DNA of 64,000 nt, from positions 24,843,455-24,907,454 of the forward strand of contig CM074180.1 in the NCBI GenBank assembly GCA_037179385.1. The letters are read 5' to 3'. The position numbers were made by a program, and so were the translations under genes. This document shows, piece by piece, positions 44,501-52,384 of the stretch (positions are counted from its first letter, which is position 1; every line of letters begins with the position of its first letter). The notes below the pieces were generated by a model, which was not told the origin of the DNA, did no database searches, and saw only the letters and a list, made by a program, of their open reading frames with translations. Source of the DNA: Holothuria scabra. Lineage: Eukaryota; Echinodermata; Holothuroidea; Aspidochirotida; Holothuriidae.

Positions 44501-44916
44501 ATGGAGGTTACCTCTCGGATACCTTTTCTGACATCGATTTTGCTGTCGACGAATCTGGTTTGTGGGTAATTTATTCCAGATCATCTTCCAGCGGTGTTAT
44601 GATCATCAGTAAAGTGGACCCCGACACCCTCGCCCTGACCAGCACTTGGACCACTAGTGTATCTAAGAATACTGTAGGGAACTGTTTTGTTATGTGCCAG
44701 GTTCTCTACTGCACAAACAGCTTCAATTCTCACTCCGATAAAATCAATTACTATTTTGATACCAAAACTTCAACCGAGTCCTTCCTCTATGTACCAATTG
44801 ACAGTAAATTTCTGGCCACGTATGCCCTTAGTTACAACCCTTACGACCAGAAGCTGTACGGGTGGGACAACGGTCATCAGGTAGTATATGAACTCTCTTT
44901 CGAGGAGAACGAGTAG
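32427..44916 (+). CDS. Secreted olfactomedin-domain glycoprotein, copy 1 (amassin/noelin-like), six exons, 478 aa
   Basis: Exons 32427-32513, 34958-35110, 36637-36891, 37783-37951, 42227-42359 and 44277-44916 all have GT-AG borders and keep one frame (phases 0,0,0,1,2). The product has a signal peptide (about 1-19), a Cys-rich N-terminal segment (C50, C52, C62), a coiled coil (about 84-205, C201) and an olfactomedin domain (224-474). Domain landmarks are GTGMVAYNGSLYFH, SDIDFAVDESGLWVIY, NTVGNCFVMCQVLYC and YNPYDQKLYGWDN. C224 and C406 match the conserved intradomain disulphide. Of the myocilin-type calcium ligands, D353 and N401 are kept, but the D478 equivalent is S451. Four N-glycosylation sequons lie at N41, N151, N168 and N304. 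Sea urchin amassin has this layout and links coelomocytes through disulphides; the same role here is inference. A start inside intron 5 (44002) is rejected. Confidence 0.93.
32605..33218. other. Insertion (or copy-2 deletion) in intron 1, about 615 bp
   Basis: Present in unit 1 only; unit 2 joins the flanks at about 52460. It carries an 84-codon plus-strand frame (32886-33140) with no recognised family and no supporting signals. No terminal inverted repeat is seen, so deletion in unit 2 is as likely as insertion. Confidence 0.5.
33853..34075 (-). repeat. Repeat family E, copy 2, in intron 1
   Basis: Opposite-strand match to 15285-15495. The minus frame is open here and reads S-S-D-G-L-I-L-V-G-H-N-W-G-H then NFTEYEGLKFKWTKNEDD. 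A second minus frame at 34188-34460 has a hydrophobic start (LFTILAISLICMGYAW) and a C-x-x-C, W-C-P-C pattern, but it has no ATG and is frameshifted in unit 2. Likely a decayed fragment of an unknown gene. Confidence 0.5.
34958..35110 (+). CDS. Olfactomedin gene 1, exon 2 (N-terminal Cys segment)
   Basis: 51 codons, acceptor TTTTTGCTGTAG, donor GTAAGG, phase 0/0. It contains HNATMTSDGTCVCQI; the G-T-C-V-C pattern is characteristic of the N-terminal region of noelin/amassin proteins and is thought to form interchain disulphides. Confidence 0.92.
35919..36216. mobile_element. TTAA-target MITE family B in intron 2 (copy 1 only)
   Basis: 298 bp with inverted ends (left AGGCATATTTTCATCATCCC; right GTTTTGGGTGACGAATGACTGCCT). 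Flanked by TTAT (35915-35918) and TTAA (36217-36220). Unit 2 has a single TTAA at 55095-55098 with both flanks joined, an apparent empty site. Related to the element at 12020-12919. Confidence 0.85.
36637..36891 (+). CDS. Olfactomedin gene 1, exon 3 (coiled coil)
   Basis: 85 codons, acceptor after a T-rich tract (TTATTGTAATAG), donor GTAACG, phase 0/0. Heptad-like hydrophobic spacing (V-x-x-R-L-x-x-H-I-x-x-V-E, then L-D-K-L-E-R-I-E and R-R-E-I-A-D-M-E-A-L-L) predicts coiled-coil oligomerisation. Confidence 0.92.
37391..37500. mobile_element. Foldback MITE family D (110 bp) in intron 3 (copy 1 only)
   Basis: Almost entirely palindromic: GGGGCCTGTTCCACAAAGAG at one end, CTCTTTGTGGAATGGGCCCC at the other, plus ACGCACAATCTTAAG arms. 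Unit 2 reads straight through at 56261-56275 (AGTCCTGATTTGAG), an empty site; at most CCT is duplicated. A second copy in the opposite orientation lies at 48293-48400. Confidence 0.88.
37783..37951 (+). CDS. Olfactomedin gene 1, exon 4 (coiled coil end)
   Basis: 169 nt, acceptor TTTTTTTCTCAG, donor GTACGT, ending in phase 1. It encodes I-A-N-I-T (glycosylation site) and LLAEIEDLKQRLRDCQENQ, closing the coiled coil with C201, then an acidic linker before the olfactomedin domain. Confidence 0.92.
37978..41396. mobile_element. 3.4-kb TTAA-flanked DNA transposon in intron 4 (unit 1 copy)
   Basis: Inverted terminal repeats of about 250 bp: the left begins AGAGCCCATGAAATGACT and the right ends with its complement. 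Further matched blocks inward include GTCATTCTCTGACACTATCT and AAGAATGACATCATCACAGG. TTAA flanks both ends (37974-37977, 41397-41400). Target and structure suggest a Kolobok- or piggyBac-like superfamily. Interior frames are short. The longest, at 40224-40761, is split by a frameshift here but open for 178 codons in unit 2; it matches no family I know. The element predates the duplication. Confidence 0.88.
41404..41555 (-). mobile_element. SINE body fragment adjoining the TTAA transposon
   Basis: Collinear with the tRNA-unrelated body of the SINE at 42955-43203 (shared TTACAGTTGTGACTC/TCCAGTTGTGGCTT region, CCATTGCTTATG, TAGGTTCCAT). It lacks the tRNA head. It starts immediately at the transposon's right TTAA. 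Confidence 0.65.
42227..42359 (+). CDS. Olfactomedin gene 1, exon 5 (start of olfactomedin domain)
   Basis: 133 nt, acceptor TTTTTTTTTTCGTAG, donor CAG|GTAAGA, phases 1/2. It reads DTCRKIKSVSSP, then NRGTWFRDPVKDQGKVYVF, the first strands of the olfactomedin propeller with its conserved first cysteine (C224). Confidence 0.92.
42955..43203 (-). mobile_element. tRNA-derived SINE in intron 5 (unit 1 copy)
   Basis: On the minus strand the head has an A box TAGGTCTAACGGGTAAGAGC (43191-43172) and a B box GGGTTCGTTTCCC (43141-43129) with correct spacing, followed by a tRNA-unrelated body. Internal RNA polymerase III promoter elements of this form define tRNA SINEs. The cloverleaf is not complete, so it is not a tRNA gene. 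Copy in unit 2 at about 61678-61912. Confidence 0.8.
43204..44276. other. Remainder of intron 5
   Basis: Includes a (TG)n/T-run stretch at 43590-43630 and a G-run at 43940-43949. The last 275 bases are stop-free in the exon 6 frame in this copy but not in unit 2. Confidence 0.5.
44277..44916 (+). CDS. Olfactomedin gene 1, exon 6 (most of the olfactomedin domain)
   Basis: 640 nt from acceptor TTCCACATTTCAG to TAG. It encodes residues 267-478, including D353, N401, C402, C406, C410 and S451. Only two residues differ from copy 2 (D284G, E478V), the lowest divergence of the long exons. Confidence 0.93.
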
Positions 44917-45073
44917 TCAGGTACCTATGTAGGACAATTGTAACGGCAGGGAAATCTTTAATGTTTTAATCCGTTAGGATGGGAAGCCATCTTAGTGAAA
45001 GATTAAGGTGAGTGAGTATCTTGGTCCTGGTTTAAATTTCCCCGTTCAAAGTTTTTAAGGTAAACCATTTTAA

Positions 45074-48000
45074 GGTAAACCAGCGAATTCAGTAGTGCTG
45101 GGGAATGCGCCTATGGCAAACACATCGTGGCATTCACAAGTCCTTTTCCCATTACTCGGTCCGTATGGTGAAATACATCAAAGGTTTTCAACGACATTTC
45201 AACTTTTTTCAAGAATTGTACTTCACAAACTGCGTAGATATATGACAAATTTCTTCTAGAAGCAAAGGATGAAGTGTAACCTCTCTTTTTTTAGCCCCAA
45301 GTTACATCTTAAATCCCCCCTCTCCGGGCTGGGTACATCTTACTACCGATACAGGCTAGTAAAAATTTGACCTTTCTTATTTCAGAAATGTAACCCCCCA
45401 TTCTTGTGGATGAAAAAATATCATATTAAGGTAACAGTACTCCTGTAATGACTTTGAGGTGTAATAAAAAAAATTTTGCATCTATTTAAAATAAATCAGT
45501 TATTCATACTGTTCAAATTATTTTGAATAATTTCACCAAACCACCAAAAAACTAGGTTCTTTGCTCATAATCAGGAGCGTTGTCAGGATTGCGCCATGGG
45601 GGGGGGGGCATAAAATGAGGGAAAAGTAGAAGGATAGAGAGAAAAACCCGCTATTTTAGGTGTGTTTGCATTGCAATGTTGTGTCATGAGGTTCTTAACC
45701 CCCACCCCGATCTCTACCCACACTGCTCCTAATAATTAATATTTCTAAAAAAAGTTTGGCCGTCATTTTCAGAATTCAGTGAGGCTTATTCTTTGTATCT
45801 TATTTTGATCTTTTTTCTCAGCTATTTTCGTTTTTCATTCATGTTTGTAAATTTTTGTTGTACACTTATTGAATACATGGAAATTAAGGGAAACTCTTTG
45901 AAGTGTCTCTGTGTTTACCGATTTGATGCATTGTATCGTATGTGTTAGGCTATTTGTTACACATCCTTTTCAGCCTTGGGGGTTGATCTAGAAACTTTTG
46001 CACATGGCAAGTCATATGTTTGCTTTATATGACAGATTGAATTTTTTCTATAGCATACATTACATCTGTAATTTGCTGAGGGACACCACTACGCAAAATA
46101 TTTGGAAGCAGTCATATATTTCTAGTGTGATGGTGTAGAATTTAGAGATGCCATTTCGTAGCCGCTTCAGACTCCCTCCCCATCCCTTCGTGAGTGTATT
46201 TACAATTTAATCGCATGTGATACTTAAAGGTTCAAAATGCAACATTAATAAAACCTGATTTCTCTCTTACAATGTGAAACTGCCACATTAATGTTTCATT
46301 TGAAACGTAAAAGTGTTAGCTATAAAACGAGTAATTGAATAGCTGCTGTTTCAAACACACACCTTTGTAAACAGACACAATGTAATAAGTTTCTGCCCAT
46401 TAGCAGCGCTTTTGTTACTTCAAATCTGATGTTTTATTGTTAAACAAGTTTCGATTACTTTGCTTATATCTATGGAATGAAATGAAATATACGAGAAGTT
46501 TATAAAGAAACAGTGTACAAATCTGTGATGGGAAAGCTTAACGCTTTGATCTTCAGCTCTTCTTTTTCTCCCACGCAATTGAATGATCACACAATAATTT
46601 AGAAACTTTGATTTTATAATTGCAACTTGGGGCACTCTTAAATTTTTGCTGATTAAACATAAGCCATGAGAGAAAATCAACCAGAGAAAGTTTCTCGTAC
46701 TATAAACCATTTACTCCCTAGCATGTATTGGTAATCAAAAGTCATCACCAAAATCCAAGCTGTCTTGGCTTAAAGATCTTTATTTAATACCAACGGTGAA
46801 AGTATCGTTTTTCTCAGTCCAATTGAGTCATCATTTCGCACATAAATAGTTGTAAGGCCAGAGGCTTAAACATCCACATGACCACCCACTGTCTAGAAAA
46901 GGTTAAAACAAAGTTATTGAAGGATAATCTTTCTTAATATTATTAGGGAATGTACGGGAGAAGAAACGACACTCGCACCTCGTTTGAACTTCCAGGGAGC
47001 TGTTTGAGCTAAGTGCATAGTAGCTGCACGAGTATTACATCGTCTAATTCCAGAAATTGAAGGGCTTGTACTTTCCTACCAAACTCTATCGAGGGTCATC
47101 ATCATCGACATCGTCAATATCAATACCACCACCGTCGCCACTACCACCACCAACACAGCATCACCGCCACTACCATCAAAATCACAATAGTAATATATGT
47201 ATATACAGTACCACCATCACCATTAAAATTATCATCGTCACCGTTTTCGACGTAAACGCGTGTCTAGACGTCTTGATCTATTTTGAGTAAAGCCATTGGA
47301 AATTTCAGCATTGCACACTTGAATTGACTAGATCTGAAGTTTAATGACTGGCCTCAAAACCTTGCTATTTCCATTTCACAAACACGGGTACCTCTGTGGT
47401 ACAGTTGAATGAGGGCCCTCAAGGACATTCATGTTCCAGTTCTTGAAAATCTTTACTACAGTTCCACCAAAATAAGAAATGCGGAGATTTCCAATGGCTT
47501 TTGATTTGTGTAGTGGCCTGTATCTTAATTGCCTTTTTGGTGTAAAACTTTGCATTCGGTTCTCTAAAGTATGGCTGATACACCTATTTTCGTTCCGTTG
47601 AGCTTGACACTGAATAAAAAGCTTAGCGTTGTATTTAGATGATACTGTGTGAAAACAAAGGAACACGTCACGGTACTCCATGTGCTGATTTCGATTTCTA
47701 TATCACACGTTGTGCCCCACAATTCCGTGCGGCAACGAGTATACCGAACTCGCTTATTTAAGCCAAACAAATTTTAGCATGTAACATGAACGATACAAAA
47801 TGGTGAATAAATTAAAACATTTTGCTCCACTAAGTAGCTTATAATTTATCTCATTGGTGACACAGGTTAGCCATATTGTTAACATGATCAATGAAGGGTA
47901 AGGACAAGAAATCGAGTCTACTAATTAAAGTGGATCATAGCAGGGCAGATATAAATAAAACCTTCCTGAGTAAATCACAAATGTAATATAATGATTAATC

Positions 48001-48292
48001 AACATAAGAGGGTCACACGTGATACAATCAATCCCATTTTTATGCAACAATAAGACCTTCATACTGACGCACCTCAGAGTGACAAACATAAAAAAAATTA
48101 GTTGTGCAAACTTGAAATGCGAGACTAGCAGTTTCCATTTACCCGAGTAGCATTATAGAAGACCACAAAGGACTACACTAATACAAAGACTACAAGTATT
48201 GTCTTCACATGTACGGATGCGTACATGTGACTCTGATTCTCAGTAATCATCCATGCAGCCACAGCTGGTATTTTAAACAAGCTTACAGACCA
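45074..48292. other. Spacer between duplication units; no gene
   Basis: AT-rich. It holds a G-run at about 45599-45608 in a transposon-end-like context (GAGCGTTGTCAGGATT), short TAACC-containing repeats at 45280-45410 and a CAC/ATC-rich low-complexity block at 47095-47255. AATAAA at 45463 could be the poly(A) signal of gene 1. No coding frame is supported. Confidence 0.5.
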
Positions 48293-48400
48293 GGGGCCCA
48301 TTCCACAAAGAGTTACGCACAATCTTAAGTTTGATTCCCCATACTTAAGTCAACAGTAAATCATACTTAAGATTGTGCGTAACTTTGTGGAACGGGCCCC
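48293..48400. mobile_element. Foldback MITE family D, second copy (opposite orientation)
   Basis: 108 bp, starts GGGGCCCATTCCACAAAGAG and ends GTGGAACGGGCCCC. The interior is the reverse complement of the interior of 37391-37500. It ends 13 bases before a TATA-like sequence. Confidence 0.88.
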
Positions 48401-48413
48401 AGGTCATTTCGCA

Positions 48414-48421
48414 GTATATAT
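48414..48421 (+). promoter_or_regulatory. Possible TATA box of the orphan first exon
   Basis: TATATATC about 72 bases before the orphan exon's ATG, directly after the family D MITE. The spacing is suitable, but there is no conservation to confirm it. Confidence 0.4.
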
Positions 48422-48492
48422 CTATATGCTACAACTGTTCAGCTTGAGTTTGACGTGATTCCTTCCGTAAATCACCATCATCCATCTCTACA

Positions 48493-48579
48493 ATGAAGTC
48501 TTACAAGTACGTTCTCAGACTGGTCAGCCAGATCCACGTATCCTTGGCATTTAGTACTCCTGTTTCTGATTACGGTTTC
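48493..48579 (+). CDS. Orphan olfactomedin-type first exon (signal peptide), divergent
   Basis: 29 codons from ATG to a GTAAGTC donor in phase 0, exactly the length and phase of exon 1 of both olfactomedin genes. The start is MKSYKYVLRLVSQIHVSLAF and the end F-S-T-P-V-S-D-Y-G-F, against F-T-T-P-V-P-S-D-S-F in the complete genes. The hydrophobic core is weaker than in the complete genes. No matching exons 2-6 are found before unit 2 begins at 49900, so this is either a relic of a third paralogue or an alternative first exon that could splice in frame to 54143. Confidence 0.62.
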
Positions 48580-49899
48580 GTAAGTCAAAAAATGCTTTCT
48601 GTCAACTTTTTCCTTGAGAGTTGGGCGCTTACTATTACCAATTTATTCAAGGGGTATTTGTTTTTTATTCTTTCATTTCCTTTGTCCTCACTAAGTCACC
48701 AGGACGTAGCCAGGATTTCATGTAGGTTGGATGAAAAGATGACTCATCGACGTCCTGGAGGAGGAAGCGGAAAAATTATTTCGGCTTACGAAGGGTGGGG
48801 TGGTGGTGATGGTGTTACATGGTGATACAGTTTTACATGGTGATACATTTGATGCTAGAGGTGTAACCACTTTCCCTTCTTCTTCCCTTTTCTTTCCCGG
48901 CCCCCTTGTCTTCTTCTTTCCCTTTTTCCATGGAGGGAGACCACCCTGATAGCCCTTTGGCCAGGTCGATTCCAAGCAATATATATCAGCCGAATTAATA
49001 CGTCCTCACCCAAACCTTTTTAGTATATTTTTGTCATCATTTAGTAAACTGCAGAGTCTGTTTTAGACCTCTAACTATGCAGTTAAATATATGGTCTAGT
49101 AATGACTGCAGCGTTATTAAAAATGAAACAAAATCCACCAGGTGAGAAATGACGTTATAAGATTTGTATTGGATTTACTGAGATACTTTACAAGGAAGAG
49201 GGTTCCACAGCAGCTAAATATACTGAGAACATCTGTTGAAGTGAACAAAATCGTATGGTCATAATCGTTAAGTGCTTGTGTCCGAATTAAGTCAACCATC
49301 AATAGTGAATTGATACATCACATAGATAGACGGTATATATTTTACGATTCAAAAAGTACGTAACAAAAATATTAAACATTTAAGGTTGAAAGTTTTATAC
49401 ACATCTCACTAATAACGCATCTAAATCATTTGTAATAGTCACCAATTTACCAGACGGATTTCTTTTCTTGACCCCATCGTTATTCCACACGGCATTTTAA
49501 AGAAGAACAGGCTAACAGCTTTTAGGTAGATGAGAAAACGTGGGACCGATATGGGTTGTCAATGTAACCCATAAGAAATTTCCCCATGCAGATATTTTAT
49601 AAGAGATCCATGACAATACAGTAATTGGGGTTTAGAATTAATTGAACAGTTGTATTTACTATACGATACATGACTAACATGTACTATCTTAAAGTTTACA
49701 AAATATTTTACCGAAGCACCTGTTGCACGTGAGAAAATTTTGGGAATAGAAGCACCATACTAAATTTAAAGACATTTTTTATCACCCAAGGCAGACCCAA
49801 TTCCACCATCCTGCTTACATCTAGTTTCTCCCACAACCAGCTGTCTTAAACTCATCTTATAGTGTACCTCAGTTAAAAAAAATCAAAAACTTATAACAG
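48580..49899. other. Spacer downstream of the orphan exon; no gene
   Basis: Contains a transposon-end-like GACGTAGCCAGGATTTCATG (about 48704) and unassigned AT-rich DNA. 49770-49860 has weak similarity to the TTAA MITE family B. No olfactomedin exons are present. Confidence 0.5.
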
Positions 49900-51262
49900 G
49901 GTTCCAGGGATTTTATTCCCCCCCCCCCCCCCACAAACACTTGTTCGGAAATAAAATATATGCGAAAAAAGAAGAATAAAAGAAAGAAAACGAGACCAGG
50001 CAACTTTCACTAGCCTACATTTTACAAAATGTACAATGCATGTGGGCACAAAATATTGGCCTCCTACGTCACACAAGTATTACGTGAAGCTATAGAGAAA
50101 GGTTCACAGCAAATACTAAGGTGCCTTATTAAATGCACCACTTTACTTGCAACTATAATTCAAAAACCTGTCAAATTCCAAGGAAACGCAATTTTGAATA
50201 TTTTTTGTCATTCTCCTATTGCTATTTTCTACCTGACCCTCACCACGCCTCCCAATCATAACTTCCTTACATATTACATTACTACCTTTCTCATGAAATT
50301 AGCAGACAGGTTACGCATACCATCCTAAATTTGTAGCATTCATAGGAATATTTTTCATCACAACTTCAAATTACACCCAGTGAGTCGGAATCTATTTTAA
50401 AAAATGGTTTAAAATGAACAGGAAGTAGTCAAATTTAAGAAATATTATTCGAGGAGGACCTTCAGTCTGCAGTCTACTGTGGTAGTGGTTCAAGCTTATG
50501 GTCCCTGTTAAAACTCCCAATCATGCAACGTTCAATTTCACTAACACCACTGCAACGGACGTTTTCATAGCTAGTAAGGAGTATTAACTACTTAACGATT
50601 TTTAAAATATATTCATAATCGAAAGTGACGTATTTCTCACAGTAATAAAACTTCATAACGCTGGTCCCAGAACATCGACAATGATAAATACATGAAAAAG
50701 ACAAAACCAGTGGTGTAACTTCTATGCTCTCTGAGGGACCAACCGCGGGGGCACACCGATGTAAGAAGCACCCAGCGAGTCTAGAACCTGTGATGGTGCT
50801 TTGTTTGCACTAGTCAGTGGTTACCCAACTTATCAGTGCCCCTGGAACCCTGAACCAAAGTCGCACTTGGTGAACACGTCAAAGTGCCATTTCCGGTGAA
50901 GTAAGGTGGAACTGAGACTCAGTAGCGATGGGGGGGGGGGGGGGGGTCACTCTTCCAGGATACTTTCTTAACTTTTCTGTTTCTCCATTGCTGAATATTA
51001 AATTTTCAGCGATTTGCTTGCACTCCACCTGAGCTGAGAGCTAATTCCTTTCAACTTGCCATGTCTTTATAATCTTTTCCCCATAGACAAATCTTCGTTA
51101 CCGAACTCTACCGTCTGTTAGTCTCACACAATAACAATAAAATACTAAATTTATACTCCATGGCAAAAGTAAATGGGACAGATCACCTTCCAACCCCCCT
51201 GAATGTGAGCTAAAATTTGTATCAATTAGTTAAGGCGCAACATTGTAAAGGGGCGAAGGGGT

Positions 51263-51505
51263 ACCAGCTGGCCGGGTTGAGTTTAAGTTGGTTATGGGCC
51301 TTTTGTCACCGTTACAGCGATTTTGTTCCATTTGTTTTGTCGGGGATTGTGTAGGCTACCCAGTGTCAATATAACTGAAGAAAATAAAATCAAATTTTCG
51401 TGTAATGGGAAACGCACAATACGTATAGTTTCTTTTTAATTAGGCGTTGACACTTGCACCCACTCGGGTTGTGGTCGTTAACCCCACTTAGACAGGCATC
51501 CCTCG
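51263..51505. other. Segment upstream of gene 2 absent from unit 1
   Basis: About 240 bp that replaces the left arm and loop of the unit 1 hairpin (31616-31651). No terminal repeats are recognised, so insertion here or deletion in unit 1 are both possible. Confidence 0.55.
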
Positions 51506-52174
51506 CGTAAGGGCTACAACAGTGCCTTTGGTACCTACTGGAAAATTTTCCCGTCCTCCTTCCCACCTTTTGGCTTCAGATTAGGATCCGGGAGATAGGA
51601 AATTAAACGTTCATCGATCATATTTCTGATAAAACCTAATAAAGCAATCAATTGTGCCTTATTTAATGCTTTACAAGGAGGGAACGGATGAGGTTATTTT
51701 AAGTTTATTACCAGATTACTTCAGCAGTTCGATGCAACCTCCGCAAAAGGTGACAAAGATCACAACTGATTAATTGGAGTTCTGGTTTAACAGTTGTAGT
51801 AACATTGAGTCAGCATCATTTGAATATTTAATCACATTCATCATGAAGTATCTGGAAAAGTGTAAGGGAGACACTTTACGATATGTAGTTTTTCCTGCAA
51901 ATGAGGTAATGTAGGGGTAATAAAATTTACGTCACGAGGTTAATGACCAACTTTATTGCATATAGGCCCACATTCTTATTTGCCTTATACTTGCCTTATT
52001 TGCGATTTGCACTGTTTAAACACCTTAATCTCCATAACGATGTAATCTTCATAAGGATTTTGACAAATTGTGTTGGCTTTCCGCAGAAGGAGGGGAATAA
52101 CTCTTTCGCAGTATAACGGATTGATCTTTGGTTTAACCAAAGAAGGCCAAAGATAACGTTCCCCTCTGAAAGAC

Positions 52175-52181
52175 ATAAAAG
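52175..52181 (+). promoter_or_regulatory. TATA box, olfactomedin gene 2
   Basis: ATAAAAG 117 bases before the ATG, in the same context as the unit 1 box. Confidence 0.6.
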
Positions 52182-52297
52182 GAAAAACATTGGTCCGAAA
52201 GCGTCATTCTTACAACAACTTTTGGAGAATTTGTCCTCTTCAGTTGTCATTTTATTACCTATACTACTCTTAAGGAAGCAATATCATTCGCCTCAAA

Positions 52298-52384
52298 ATG
52301 AATTTTTTCGTCTCCGTCGTCTTGACTGTCTGTCTTGTCTCTTCAGCATCAGGATTCACCACGCCCGTCCCTAGTGACAGCTTT
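52298..52384 (+). CDS. Olfactomedin gene 2, exon 1 (signal peptide)
   Basis: 29 codons, same protein as copy 1 with only synonymous changes; donor GTAAGT, phase 0. Confidence 0.92.

Larger units (their letters stand above)
30370..45073. repeat. Segmental tandem duplication, unit 1 (about 14.7 kb)
   Basis: Collinear with 49900-63770 across exons and introns of the olfactomedin gene and about 2 kb of upstream DNA. The left limit coincides with a C-tract (30400-30415) and the right limit with a TTTTAAGGTAAACCAT motif. Unit-specific insertions are 32605-33218, 35919-36216 and 37391-37500. Confidence 0.93.

Noticed and set aside
44002..44916. 304-codon frame as a stand-alone gene
   Set aside because: The first 92 codons are intron 5. 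The conserved acceptor at 44276, phase continuity with exon 5 and the broken frame in unit 2 show the real gene enters at 44277.
45463..45468. AATAAA as the poly(A) signal of gene 1 (and 63916-63921 for gene 2)
   Set aside because: The hexamers lie in non-homologous sequence after the duplication ends and AT-rich DNA makes chance matches likely; mentioned only as possible.
47057..47290. His/Pro/Ser-rich 77-codon frame
   Set aside because: It is produced by a CAC/ATC low-complexity block, not a gene.
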